Origin: an uncultured Bacteroides sp.
Lineage (GTDB): Bacteria > Bacteroidota > Bacteroidia > Bacteroidales > Bacteroidaceae
DNA: 64,000 nucleotides
Assembly (NCBI RefSeq): GCF_959029255.1
Contig: NZ_CAUFUE010000024.1
Location: forward strand, 1-64,000
Direction: 5' to 3'
Part shown: positions 38,834-48,275 of the stretch, one piece after another
Layout: every line of letters begins with the position of its first letter
Position numbering within the stretch: the first letter of the stretch is position 1
Translations under genes and position numbers: made by a program
Notes under the pieces: model-generated
What the model was told of the DNA's origin: nothing
Database searches by the model: none
What the model saw: only the letters and a program-made list of their open reading frames with translations

Positions 38834-39949
38834 TCAACTGCTTTTCTTATAACTTCTTACAGCCCATAAATTGAAAACAAACGCAAAGCACAGTAAAGCC
38901 CCCAATTGAGGTAATAAATCAGATATACCTCCTCCCCGAAGATAAATTGTACGCATCACTTCTACGAAATACTTCAACGGATTAACCCGAGCTATCCATT
39001 GCGCCCATTCGGGCATGCTATGAATAGGTGTGAAAAGACCACTCATCAATATCAATATGAGCATAAAAAACCACATGACAAACATCGCTTGTTGTAAAGT
39101 AGCGGAATGATTGGATATAACCAATCCGAACCCCGACACAACCAGTAAAAATACTACAGCAAAAGCATAGACTGTCCCAAAATGTCCGGCAGGAAGAATT
39201 CCATATAATAACCAGGCGAGAATAAAACAAATGGTAAGCACTACAAATCCTATCAACCAATAAGGTATCAGCTTAGCAACAATAAAGGTAAATTTACTGA
39301 CAGGCGTCACATTAATTTGTTCGATTGTACCGACCTCCTTCTCTCCCACTACATTGAGCGCCGGAAGGAAACCGCAAATCAATGTTAGCAACATGACCAT
39401 AAGGGCAGGAATCATGAAAAGTTTATAATTCAACGTGGGATTGTAGAGATTCAGAGTCGTAACTTCCACACGAGGTAGTACCTTGCCAACCAATGCCGAT
39501 GCAGGCGCTTCCGACCGTAATTCACGAGCATAATCATTAATGATGGTAGAAAGGTAAGAACCTCCCAGACTCCCCTTCGTACCATTTACCGCATTAGCAG
39601 CTACAAGCAGCCGAGGAGCTTTTCCATTCATCCAATCTTTCTCAAAATCACGGGGAATTTCAAAAATAATATCCGCAGAACCTACCTCAACAGCACGCAA
39701 AGCCTGATTGTAACTACCGGGCAGGTCCGTCATGCGGAAGTAAGTTGAAGCGCTAATCTTATCTACCAGCCGACGGGATAATACACTATGATCATTATCC
39801 ACTATATTCAGGTTGATATTCTTTATTTCCAGATTAGCGGCCCAAGGCATCAATATCATAATCATGCACGGGAAGATAAATATCAACTTCGGCAAAAAAG
39901 AGTTGCGGAAAAGTTGTTTGAATTCTTTTTCTATCAGATACTTTATCAT
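38834..39949 (-). CDS. ABC-2 type permease (YbhR/YbhS-like), last gene of the efflux operon
   Basis: 371 aa. An N-terminal helix (~20-38), an extracytoplasmic domain (~40-170; NLNIVDNDHSVLSRRLVDKI) and five C-terminal helices, the layout of YbhR/YbhS. NVVGEKEVGTIEQINVTPVS is the conserved cytoplasmic coupling motif before helix 3, and LMSGLFTPIHSMPEWAQWIA is the other family hallmark. It pairs with the similar permease at 39982-41085 to form the channel powered by the double ATPase. Probable role: efflux of drugs or toxic metabolites. Confidence 0.9.
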   Translation of the reverse strand: MIKYLIEKEFKQLFRNSFLPKLIFIFPCMIMILMPWAANLEIKNINLNIVDNDHSVLSRRLVDKISASTYFRMTDLPGSYNQALRAVEVGSADIIFEIPRDFEKDWMNGKAPRLLVAANAVNGTKGSLGGSYLSTIINDYARELRSEAPASALVGKVLPRVEVTTLNLYNPTLNYKLFMIPALMVMLLTLICGFLPALNVVGEKEVGTIEQINVTPVSKFTFIVAKLIPYWLIGFVVLTICFILAWLLYGILPAGHFGTVYAFAVVFLLVVSGFGLVISNHSATLQQAMFVMWFFMLILILMSGLFTPIHSMPEWAQWIARVNPLKYFVEVMRTIYLRGGGISDLLPQLGALLCFAFVFNLWAVRSYKKSS

Positions 39950-39981
39950 TATGACAACTGTTTTTAAATTATGTCCACCTC

Positions 39982-41085
39982 TTATTCGAGACGTGATTTG
40001 AACTTCTTGAAGCTAACTGTAATCAGCATTACCGCCATCGTAGCCAATATGCTGACTTCCATCCATACAAAGGAGATATCCACTCCTTCAATCATTAGTT
40101 TCCGTACTGCCTGAATGTACCAACGTGCAGGAATCACGACCGAAATACCTTGCAGGATGGCAGGCATACTTTCAATAGGGAATATCATACCTGAAAGTAG
40201 CATGGTGGGCATCATCAACATCAATCCCGATACCAGCATTGCAGCCACTTGTGTATGCGTCACCGTGGAAATCAGTAGTCCCAGCGCCAAAGAAACGAAA
40301 ATAAAAAGCAGTGATACCAATATCAACCAGAACAAACTACCCGCCACAGGCACATCGAGTACATAGACCGAAAGGAGGAGAATGGTTATCAGATTCACAA
40401 ACGACAGAACAAAATAAGGAACAGCTTTTGCCAAAATGATGAAAAGCGGTTTCATGGGAGAGACAAGCAGAACTTCCATAGTACCCGTCTCTTTTTCACG
40501 GACAATGGAAATAGAGGTCATCATGGCGCAAATCAACATAAGAATCAGCCCCATGACACCGGGCACAAAGTTATAGGCGCTTTTCATTTGTGGGTTATAC
40601 AGTAACTTGACTTGCGGCAAGATAGTGGCGGCATGCACTCCGGGAGGAAGCATTTCCCTCCCTGCGGCGGATATAATATTTGTGGCGTAACCTGCCTGCA
40701 TTGTAGCCATATTAGGGTCTGTGGCATCGGAAATCAACTGGACACGGGCATCACCGGTATAAAGATTGTCCGAGAAACGTTCACTGAAAACCAGTGCCAT
40801 ATCTATATCTCCTTTTCTGAACAGGCTCTCCACTTCTTGCGGGGAATGCACGCGAGAGGTTATCGTGAAGTATTCGCTGGCATCCATTCGGTCTATGATG
40901 CGACGAGTAACCACATCATTTGACGGGTCAAGAACAGCCACACGCACGTTCTTTACTTCCGTAGTAATGGCAAAACCAAAAAGAATAATTTGCACAACAG
41001 GCATCCCCAGCAAGATCAGCATTGTACGCCGGTCGCGGAAGATATGGAAGAATTCCTTTCGGATAAAAGCTATAAACTGTTTCAT
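39982..41085 (-). CDS. ABC-2 type permease (YbhS-like)
   Basis: 367 aa with the same layout as its neighbour: FHIFRDRRTMLILLGMPVVQ at the first helix, an extracytoplasmic domain with VRVAVLDPSNDVVTRRIIDR, the coupling motif IVREKETGTMEVLLVSPMKP and MLLSGMIFPIESMPAILQGI. The genes are 32 bp apart. Two different half-permeases with a fused tandem ATPase is the known YbhFSR arrangement. Confidence 0.92.
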   Translation of the reverse strand: MKQFIAFIRKEFFHIFRDRRTMLILLGMPVVQIILFGFAITTEVKNVRVAVLDPSNDVVTRRIIDRMDASEYFTITSRVHSPQEVESLFRKGDIDMALVFSERFSDNLYTGDARVQLISDATDPNMATMQAGYATNIISAAGREMLPPGVHAATILPQVKLLYNPQMKSAYNFVPGVMGLILMLICAMMTSISIVREKETGTMEVLLVSPMKPLFIILAKAVPYFVLSFVNLITILLLSVYVLDVPVAGSLFWLILVSLLFIFVSLALGLLISTVTHTQVAAMLVSGLMLMMPTMLLSGMIFPIESMPAILQGISVVIPARWYIQAVRKLMIEGVDISFVWMEVSILATMAVMLITVSFKKFKSRLE

Positions 41086-41107
41086 GTTTTTCTTGTTTCT
41101 GACTTCA

Positions 41108-42568
41108 TTAATCTGCCGTCCTCACGGCATCACGCGCCAACTGCTGAAACACATCATCCATCGAAGCGGCATTGAACTGTCGTTTCAGTTTATCAGGAGT
41201 ATCGAGAGCACGGATAACACCATCGACCATGATTGAAATACGATCGCAATATTCGGCCTCATCCATGAAATGAGTAGTGACGAAAACCGTAATGCCACGT
41301 TCGGCAGCCTGATAAATAAGTTCCCAGAACTGGCGACGGGTAGCGGGATCTACACCGCCGGTAGGTTCATCCAGAAAGACGATTTTCGGTTCATGAAAGA
41401 TGGATACGGAAAAAGCAAGCTTTTGTTTCCAGCCCAGAGGCAAGCTTTTAACCAACGTATCCCGTTCGGCAGCAAGACCGATACGTTCCAATAAATCGTT
41501 CGTTTTCCGCTCAATCTCTTTTTCGGGCATACCATAAATACCGGCAAAAAGACGGATATTCTCCCAAACTTTGAGGTCTTCATAAAGAGAGAACTTCTGG
41601 CTCATGTAGCCGATATTCTTTTTAACCTCTTCAGCCTGAGTAGCGACATCAAAACCTGCCACAAAGGCTCTTCCTCCGGTAGGATGGCTCAATCCCGTAA
41701 GCATACGCATGGCAGTAGTCTTTCCCGCTCCGTTCGCACCGAGAAAACCGAATATCTCGCCACGATGAACCCGGAAAGAAATATGATCCACAGCGATGAA
41801 ACTCCCGAAGCATTTCGTCAGTCCATCCACTTCAATCACATAGTCTTCCCGATGTTCCGCTCCGATGTGTTGCAGCCCCGGAGGACAAAGGATATCAGCA
41901 AAGCGCTTCAGTATATTATCAGGCGTATCGATGCCTTGTATCTGTCCTTCATTGATAAAAGCAATCCGATCGCACTGGCGGGCTTCGTCAATGATAGGTG
42001 TAGATACCATAATCGTAATGCCCTGCTCCTTGAGACAGCGAAGCATTCCCCAGAACTCTCTACGGGAGACAGGGTCTACACCGGTGGTCGGCTCGTCCAG
42101 AAAAAGTACATCCGGTTTGTGAATAAGGGCGCAACTGAGAGCAAGCTTTTGTTTCATTCCTCCTGATAAAGCCCCGGCACGACGCTTACGGAAAGGTTCT
42201 ATCTGCTGATAAATATCGCGTATCAGGTCATAATTCTCCTCAATGGTTGTATCGAAAACCGTGGCAAAGAAGTTCAGATTTTCCTCCACCGTTAAATCCT
42301 GATACAAAGAAAACCGCCCGGGCATATATCCCACCCGTTGGCGGATTCGCTTATAATCTTTTACTACATCCATCCCGCATACCGTGGCTGTTCCGCTATC
42401 GGCAAGCAGCAAGGTAGCGAGGATACGGAAAAGCGATGTTTTTCCGGCTCCGTCAGGGCCGATGATACCAAAAAGTTCACCGGGCTCGACTGATAATGAA
42501 ACCCCACGCAAAGCCTCTACCTCTCCGTAACGCTTGGCAATGTTGTCCACCACTATCGCCTGCCTCAT
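41108..42568 (-). CDS. Tandem ABC ATPase (YbhF-like)
   Basis: 486 aa with two complete ATP-binding domains in one chain. Domain 1: Walker A GIIGPDGAGKTSLFRILATL, signature LSGGMKQKLALSCALI, Walker B VLFLDEPTTGVDPVSRREFW. Domain 2: FGFLGANGAGKTTAMRMLTG, a Walker B ending FLDEPTGGVDPATRRQFWEL, and a degenerate signature (LPLGWKQKLAFSV) in place of LSGGQ. The asymmetric second signature is normal for YbhF proteins. It drives the two ABC-2 permeases. Its start overlaps the stop of the fusion-protein gene by 4 bp. Confidence 0.93.
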   Translation of the reverse strand: MRQAIVVDNIAKRYGEVEALRGVSLSVEPGELFGIIGPDGAGKTSLFRILATLLLADSGTATVCGMDVVKDYKRIRQRVGYMPGRFSLYQDLTVEENLNFFATVFDTTIEENYDLIRDIYQQIEPFRKRRAGALSGGMKQKLALSCALIHKPDVLFLDEPTTGVDPVSRREFWGMLRCLKEQGITIMVSTPIIDEARQCDRIAFINEGQIQGIDTPDNILKRFADILCPPGLQHIGAEHREDYVIEVDGLTKCFGSFIAVDHISFRVHRGEIFGFLGANGAGKTTAMRMLTGLSHPTGGRAFVAGFDVATQAEEVKKNIGYMSQKFSLYEDLKVWENIRLFAGIYGMPEKEIERKTNDLLERIGLAAERDTLVKSLPLGWKQKLAFSVSIFHEPKIVFLDEPTGGVDPATRRQFWELIYQAAERGITVFVTTHFMDEAEYCDRISIMVDGVIRALDTPDKLKRQFNAASMDDVFQQLARDAVRTAD

Positions 42569-43452
42569 AAGTTCACCCCTCCATACATCCCAATCTTCAG
42601 CATCCCGTCATTCTTGACAGCCACTTTGATAGCATATACCAGATTGGCACGTTCATCTTTCGTGAGAATGGTTTTAGGAGTAAATTCCGAAGTATCCGAA
42701 ATCCAGGTAACCACTCCCGGATACTCTTTCCGCACATCCTTGCCGTAATCGGAATAAACAGTCACTTTTTGACCTAACTTCACTTCGGCAAGTTGTTCGG
42801 AAGTAATATAGGCACGGATATATATCTGTTCCATATCGGCTACCTTGAAGAGTGGAGTACCCGGCGCAGCCAGCTCACCCGCTTCGGCATATTTGGCAAG
42901 TACGGTCCCTGTCAACGGAGCAGTGATGTGGCATTTCTTCAACTGATCTTCAATCTGCGCCACCTGGATACCTACCGATGAACTTTGCCAAGTCAGGCTT
43001 TGATTACTGTTCTGCAAAGTAGAATTCTGCGCAACCAGTTGTTTACGGAGGACTTCAAGAAGTGATTCGGCATCGTCCAGCTGCTTTTGATTGGCTGCTC
43101 CTACACGGAGCAGGTTAGCGACACGGTCGCGTTCACGCTTTGCCTGTACAATCTGCTCTTTAGTGGCGGCCACTTGCTTCAAGATGTCAGGACGTTGACC
43201 TTCTACAGACTTGGCGCTGGCCTCCAACTGGAGTTTCTTTAAATAGAGCTGAACGGTATCGATGATACCAACCTCCTCACCTGCTTTCAATATCGTGCCC
43301 TCTTCTATATCCAAAGCAAGCAACTTGCCTGAAGCCTCAGCGGAAACTATCACATCGGTAGCTTCAAAGGTACCTGTTGCATCGTATTTTGATGTACCAC
43401 TTCCGCAAGCGGCAAAAACAAGGAATAAAGGAAATAATCTCAATGGTTTCAT
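42565..43452 (-). CDS. HlyD-family membrane fusion lipoprotein (YbhG-like)
   Basis: 295 aa. Lipobox FLVFAAC (Cys16) follows a short signal peptide, so it is lipid-anchored. VIVSAEASGKLLALDIEEGT is the first half of the biotinyl-lipoyl hairpin, followed by a coiled-coil arm (~75-155; ATKEQIVQAKRERDRVANLL) and the second lipoyl half AEAGELAAPGTPLFKVADME. It bridges the inner-membrane ABC unit and the TolC channel. It lies 13 bp after the TolC gene and overlaps the ATPase gene, so the five genes form one operon. Confidence 0.92.
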   Translation of the reverse strand: MKPLRLFPLFLVFAACGSGTSKYDATGTFEATDVIVSAEASGKLLALDIEEGTILKAGEEVGIIDTVQLYLKKLQLEASAKSVEGQRPDILKQVAATKEQIVQAKRERDRVANLLRVGAANQKQLDDAESLLEVLRKQLVAQNSTLQNSNQSLTWQSSSVGIQVAQIEDQLKKCHITAPLTGTVLAKYAEAGELAAPGTPLFKVADMEQIYIRAYITSEQLAEVKLGQKVTVYSDYGKDVRKEYPGVVTWISDTSEFTPKTILTKDERANLVYAIKVAVKNDGMLKIGMYGGVNL

Positions 43453-43465
43453 TATGTTATGTTTT

Positions 43466-44728
43466 TTAATTCAACGTATATTTCAACTTCCGGATATTCA
43501 TCAACAACCGCACCTCGTGCAGCGCTTTAGTCTGCCGTGCCATATTCTCGGCGGTAATTTCACGAAGCATATCTGTCACAGTCAATGTCCCGTTCTCTAC
43601 CTTTGCCTCAGCCGCACGGCGGATATTCTCACGCAGACGGATAATCTCGTCATCATCCGCCATTTGCCGGCGCATGGAAATAATACTCGCATCCTGTCCC
43701 GTTGCTTCCAATCGGGTATTGAAAAGAAATACATCCCGGTTCGTCTCTATCTGCCGACGACTGTTGTCAATCTGCCGACGGTCATTTTTCAAAGTATACA
43801 GACTGCCGAAGTTCCACGACATACGGACGCCTGCTATGTAGTAGGCACTAAATTCATTCTTCAGCATATTCAATCCTGGATTGCCGTAAGCCCCCTGCAC
43901 AAACAATCCCAAGCGGGGCATGAGCCGGTTTTTCAGAGTAGACTCCTGTATGTTCAACTGCTCATTATGGGCATCAAAAAGACGGAGTTCGGGACGATTA
44001 ATCATTCTCCCTTGCATACTCACCTCTTCCATCGCAGGTTTCAATAACACCGTTCCCGGCGTAATCTCCTTTCCTATAAAAGCAGAAAGCATCGTTGTAT
44101 AGGCTTGTCTGGATGTTTCCAGTTCTATACGATGTTGCCTGGTATCCAGCAATTCCACACTCACGGCATCCAAGTCACTTTGGTTGGCAATACCGTTGGC
44201 CATATAATTTGAAACTTGTTTATGAGTCCTTCCTAAATCATCCTGTAAAAGCTGATTTTGCTTCAACTGCTCATCCAGCAACAAGATGCCGAAATACAGT
44301 TGGTTGATGCGCTCATTCAAAGCATACATATCCACATTCTGCTTTTCTAATTCCACATCCGATGTAGCACGTGCCAGGCGTTTCCTGGAATGGATATCAC
44401 CTCCATCCCACAAGGTCTGTTGCACTTCGAGCATCACCTGATACTGGTCTTTGGGAAGAGCCTTCATAGAAATACCGGGTATCTCCACCGGCAACTTCGT
44501 TACATCACTTTGATAGGTCACCTTACCCGAAACAGCAAACTGGGGCAGGTATCCTTTTCCTGCATTGGAAAGGTTGTACTCAAGTGATTTCTCTATCAAT
44601 CCATATTGGCGTACCAACGGATAATTCTCTTGCGCCAGTCGCTGGCAGTCATCCAGTGTGAGCTGGGCATGCATCAGCGTCGCCGCAAGAAGAAAAGAAA
44701 AAGAGAGAATGATTCGTTTCATTTTCAT
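43466..44728 (-). CDS. TolC-family outer-membrane efflux channel
   Basis: 420 aa from the ATG at 44728 (MKMKRIILSFSFLLAATLMH); the longer frame to 44755 runs into a 23-bp repeat tract. Signal peptide with cleavage after MHAQ. Two OEP repeats of long helices carry LTLDDCQRLAQENYPLVRQY, a YNLSNAGKGYLPQFAVSG strand region and, in the second half, YYIAGVRMSWNFGSLYTLKN. First gene of the efflux operon; no TetR gene is adjacent, which is unusual for this type of cluster. A TATCTTTG box lies at 44804-44811. Confidence 0.92.
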   Translation of the reverse strand: MKMKRIILSFSFLLAATLMHAQLTLDDCQRLAQENYPLVRQYGLIEKSLEYNLSNAGKGYLPQFAVSGKVTYQSDVTKLPVEIPGISMKALPKDQYQVMLEVQQTLWDGGDIHSRKRLARATSDVELEKQNVDMYALNERINQLYFGILLLDEQLKQNQLLQDDLGRTHKQVSNYMANGIANQSDLDAVSVELLDTRQHRIELETSRQAYTTMLSAFIGKEITPGTVLLKPAMEEVSMQGRMINRPELRLFDAHNEQLNIQESTLKNRLMPRLGLFVQGAYGNPGLNMLKNEFSAYYIAGVRMSWNFGSLYTLKNDRRQIDNSRRQIETNRDVFLFNTRLEATGQDASIISMRRQMADDDEIIRLRENIRRAAEAKVENGTLTVTDMLREITAENMARQTKALHEVRLLMNIRKLKYTLN

Positions 44729-44803
44729 ATATTGTTCTTGTTTTACTTCAGACATACAGTCCTTGTCTTTTCAGACATACACTTCTTGTTATCTGAGACA
44801 CCG
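44724..44803. repeat. Ladder G: TTCAGACATAC-type direct repeats, 23-bp step
   Basis: TTCAGACATAC at 44747 and 44770 (step 23), with weaker copies at 44724 (TTCATAT) and 44792 (TCTGAGACAC). It covers the tolC 5' UTR and start region just downstream of the -7 box. The units are direct rather than clearly palindromic, so membership in the ladder family is uncertain. Confidence 0.5.
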
Positions 44804-44811
44804 CAAAGATA
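44804..44811 (-). promoter_or_regulatory. -7 box of the efflux operon
   Basis: TATCTTTG on the minus strand, 75 bp before the tolC start. No -33 TTTG at the proper distance. Confidence 0.55.
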
Positions 44812-44901
44812 GAGTATAAAGATAAACGAATACTTTTTATTATTCGAAGGATATGTTCTATTTGTTCGATAACTTCTGCAAAAAACGAATTGAAACATAA
44901 A

Positions 44902-45055
44902 ATGCCACACTTCATCAAAGCAAATGCCACACTTCATCAAAGCAAATGCCGCACTTCATCACGCTTGAAGTGCGGCATTGATGCCATTAAGATGTGTCAT
45001 TTACCCCGCTGACATGCGTCATTAGGAACCATAAAGTGTCTCATTTATACTCTTC
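44902..45055. repeat. Ladder C: seven 22-bp units abutting carB
   Basis: Units begin at 44902, 44924, 44946, 44968, 44990, 45012 and 45034. Units 1-3 read ATGCC(A/G)CACTTCATC; units 5-7 end in GT(G/C)TCATT-like words. Units 3 and 4 form a perfect 13-bp stem, ATGCCGCACTTCA with TGAAGTGCGGCAT, and a 7-nt loop. The last unit runs over the carB stop codon. The ladder could also terminate carB transcription, but the T tract is weak. Confidence 0.85.
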
Positions 45056-48000
45056 CCATGACTTGATAGCCAAATCGTCCGGAGTCATCGTGCAGAACGC
45101 ATTGATAAATGCGCTTGCCAGACGGGCATTCGTAATCAGTGGAATATTAAGGTCTATGGCGGCACGGCGGATTTTATAACCATTATCCAACTCACCTGCC
45201 GTAAGATTTTTCGGGATATTCACCACCATATCAATCTCCTTTTTATGAAGCATATCCAGTGCTTGCGGCTGCTTATCCGGTTCGCTGGGCCAGTAGACAC
45301 GGGTATTCTCCACACCATTGTCGGTAAGGAAATTACTACTTCCACCCGTCGCGAATATCTTATATCCCTTCTTTTGAAGCATGCGGGCGGCGGAAAGCAT
45401 ATCCACCTTCTGTTTCGGCGTACCGGTAGAAAGCAAGATATTTTTCTGCGGGATACGATAACCCACGGAGAGCATAGCCTTGAGGATGGCACAGGAAGTA
45501 TCGCTGCCTATGCAACCCACTTCACCCGTAGATGCCATATCCACACCCAACACCGGATCGGCTTTCTGCAAACGGTTGAAAGAAAACTGGCTCGCCTTGA
45601 TACCTACATAGTCGAGGTCGAAGAGGTTTTTATCAGGTTTTTGCACAGGGATACCGAGCATTACTTTAGTTGCCAGCTCGATGAAGTTAAGCTTCAACAC
45701 TTTGCTGACAAACGGAAAGGAACGACTGGCACGCAAGTTACACTCAATCACCTTGATGTCATTGTCCTTTGCCAAATACTGGATATTGAACGGGCCCGAG
45801 ATATTCAGTTCACGGGCAATCTCACGACTGATGCGCTTGATGCGGCGTACCGTTTCCACATACAATTTCTGTGGCGGGAACTGAATGGTAGCGTCACCGG
45901 AATGTACACCCGCAAACTCGATGTGCTCACTGATAGCGTATGCTATGATTTCACCGTTCTGCGCCACCGCATCCATTTCCACTTCCTTGGCATGTTCTAT
46001 GAATTGGCTGACTACTACCGGATGTTTCTTACTGACGTTTGCAGCCAGTTGCAGGAAGCGTTCCAATTCTTCCTGATTGGAACATACATTCATAGCGGCG
46101 CCGGAAAGTACGTATGACGGACGAACCAATACCGGGAAACCTACCTTGTCAACGAAAGCATTAATATCCTCGAGTGAGGTAAGCGCGCTCCATTCGGGCT
46201 GGTCCACACCGATACGGTCAAGCATAGCAGAGAACTTATCACGGTCCTCGGCATTATCGATACTCTTGGCGCTCGTTCCAAGAATAGGAACGTTCTGTGC
46301 ATCAAGGCGCAGGGCAAGATTATTCGGAATCTGCCCACCGGTGGAAACAATGACACCATGAGGATTTTCCAATTCGAGTATATCCATGACCCTCTCAAAA
46401 GTAAGCTCGTCGAAGTAAAGACGGTCACACATATCGTAGTCCGTAGATACGGTTTCAGGGTTATAATTAATCATTACACTGCGATAACCTTCCTTACGGA
46501 TAGTATTGAGCGCCTGTACTCCACACCAGTCAAATTCTACCGAAGAACCGATACGATAGGCACCCGAACCAAGAACCACGATGGATTTACGGTCACCCAA
46601 GTAATGTACATCATTGGCAATACCGCTATACGTCAGATATAGATAATTGGTCTGTGCGGGATATTCGGCGGCGAGGGTATCAATTTGTTTCACCACAGGT
46701 AGTACACCCACACTCTTACGATAGTTGCGGACATAAAGGATACCTTCTTCCATATCACCTTCATAGCCGATGGCACGGGCTATCTGAAAGTCCGAGAAAC
46801 CTTGTATCTTGGCTTTGCGCAACAGTTCAACAGGAAGGTCGGTAATCTGCTTGTGGTTTTTACTCCATTGTTCCAACTCTTTACTGGTACGCATTATATT
46901 CATCAACTTCTTCAGGAACCATTTATCAATCTTCGTCAACTCGTGTACCTGGTCCACAGTATATCCGGCACGGAAAGCTTTGGAGATAACAAAAATACGT
47001 TTATCGGTAGGTTCACGCAACGCCTTATCAATATCAGGAATTACAAGCTCCTTGTTTTCTACGAAACCATGCATGCCCTGTCCTATCATACGTAATCCTT
47101 TCTGGATGGCTTCTTCAAAAGTACGACCGATAGCCATTACCTCGCCTACAGACTTCATGGATGAACCGAGTTCTTTATCCACCCCATGGAACTTGCCTAA
47201 GTCCCAACGCGGAATTTTGCAGACCACGTAGTCCAATGCCGGTTCAAAGAAAGCGCTTGTTGTTTTAGTTACAGAGTTTTTCAAATCGAAAAGTCCATAG
47301 CCTAGGCCAAGTTTTGCAGCGACAAAAGCAAGTGGATAACCTGTTGCTTTAGAAGCCAATGCAGAGGAACGGCTCAAGCGTGCATTTACCTCAATGACAC
47401 GGTAGTCTTCGCTCTCCGGGTCGTATGCATACTGCACGTTGCACTCACCCACAATGCCGATATGACGGATAATGCGGATGGCAAGTTCACGCAGTTTATG
47501 ATAGTCCGTATTGCTCAGAGTTTGTGACGGAGCAATAACGATAGACTCCCCGGTATGAATGCCCAGCGGGTCAAAGTTCTCCATATTACAAACCGTGATA
47601 CAGTTGTCGAAACGGTCACGAACCACTTCATATTCCACTTCTTTCCAACCTCTCAGGGATTTCTCCACCAATACCTGCGGAGAGAAAGAAAAGGCTTTTT
47701 CTACCAGAACATTCAATTCTTCCTCATTGTCACAGAAACCGGAACCCAATCCGCCAAGTGCGTATGCAGCACGGACAATCACCGGATATCCCAGTTCCCT
47801 AGCTGCACGGCGAGCATCAGCAGCATTCTCCACAGCTTCGCTTTGAATAGTCTTTACGTCAATTTCATTCAGCTTCCGTACAAAGATTTCACGGTCTTCG
47901 GTATCGATAATAGCCTGTACGGGAGTACCAAGTACCCTGACATTATATTTTTCAAAAACCTTATCTTTGTAAAGTGCCACGCCGCAGTTCAGCGCCGTCT

Positions 48001-48274
48001 GTCCGCCAAAGGCAAGCATAATGCCGTCGGGACGTTCTTTCTCGATGACTTTCTCCACAAAATAAGGAGTAACGGGCAGGAAATAAATCTGATCGGCAAC
48101 TCCTTCCGAAGTCTGTACCGTAGCAATGTTCGGATTGATAAGAACAGTATAGATACCCTCCTCTTTCAATGCTTTGAGTGCCTGCGAACCGGAGTAGTCG
48201 AACTCACCCGCTTCACCTATTTTCAGTGCGCCGGAACCAAGTAGCAGGACTTTCTTTATAGTATTCTCTTTCAT
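45041..48274 (-). CDS. carB: Carbamoyl-phosphate synthase large subunit
   Basis: 1077 aa, normal. It makes carbamoyl phosphate from bicarbonate, ATP and ammonia delivered by CarA, feeding pyrimidine and arginine synthesis. Two homologous ATP-grasp halves: the first begins VLLLGSGALKIGEAGEFDYS, with RAAYALGGLGSGFCDNEEEL and VIEVNARLSRSSALASKATG; the second begins SIVVLGSGAYRIGSSVEFDW, with VLVRPSYVLSGAAMNV and VIECNLRASRSFPFVSKVLK. The C-terminal allosteric (MGS) domain has MLSAARMLQKKGYKIFATGG. It lies 1 bp downstream of carA. The stop codon is inside ladder C. Confidence 0.97.
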   Translation of the reverse strand: MKENTIKKVLLLGSGALKIGEAGEFDYSGSQALKALKEEGIYTVLINPNIATVQTSEGVADQIYFLPVTPYFVEKVIEKERPDGIMLAFGGQTALNCGVALYKDKVFEKYNVRVLGTPVQAIIDTEDREIFVRKLNEIDVKTIQSEAVENAADARRAARELGYPVIVRAAYALGGLGSGFCDNEEELNVLVEKAFSFSPQVLVEKSLRGWKEVEYEVVRDRFDNCITVCNMENFDPLGIHTGESIVIAPSQTLSNTDYHKLRELAIRIIRHIGIVGECNVQYAYDPESEDYRVIEVNARLSRSSALASKATGYPLAFVAAKLGLGYGLFDLKNSVTKTTSAFFEPALDYVVCKIPRWDLGKFHGVDKELGSSMKSVGEVMAIGRTFEEAIQKGLRMIGQGMHGFVENKELVIPDIDKALREPTDKRIFVISKAFRAGYTVDQVHELTKIDKWFLKKLMNIMRTSKELEQWSKNHKQITDLPVELLRKAKIQGFSDFQIARAIGYEGDMEEGILYVRNYRKSVGVLPVVKQIDTLAAEYPAQTNYLYLTYSGIANDVHYLGDRKSIVVLGSGAYRIGSSVEFDWCGVQALNTIRKEGYRSVMINYNPETVSTDYDMCDRLYFDELTFERVMDILELENPHGVIVSTGGQIPNNLALRLDAQNVPILGTSAKSIDNAEDRDKFSAMLDRIGVDQPEWSALTSLEDINAFVDKVGFPVLVRPSYVLSGAAMNVCSNQEELERFLQLAANVSKKHPVVVSQFIEHAKEVEMDAVAQNGEIIAYAISEHIEFAGVHSGDATIQFPPQKLYVETVRRIKRISREIARELNISGPFNIQYLAKDNDIKVIECNLRASRSFPFVSKVLKLNFIELATKVMLGIPVQKPDKNLFDLDYVGIKASQFSFNRLQKADPVLGVDMASTGEVGCIGSDTSCAILKAMLSVGYRIPQKNILLSTGTPKQKVDMLSAARMLQKKGYKIFATGGSSNFLTDNGVENTRVYWPSEPDKQPQALDMLHKKEIDMVVNIPKNLTAGELDNGYKIRRAAIDLNIPLITNARLASAFINAFCTMTPDDLAIKSWEEYK

Positions 48275-48275
48275 A

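Noticed and set aside
47555..48244. 229-codon open frame opposite carB
   Set aside because: It is the antisense of strongly conserved CarB coding sequence, has no family features, and lacks a promoter or ribosome-binding site.
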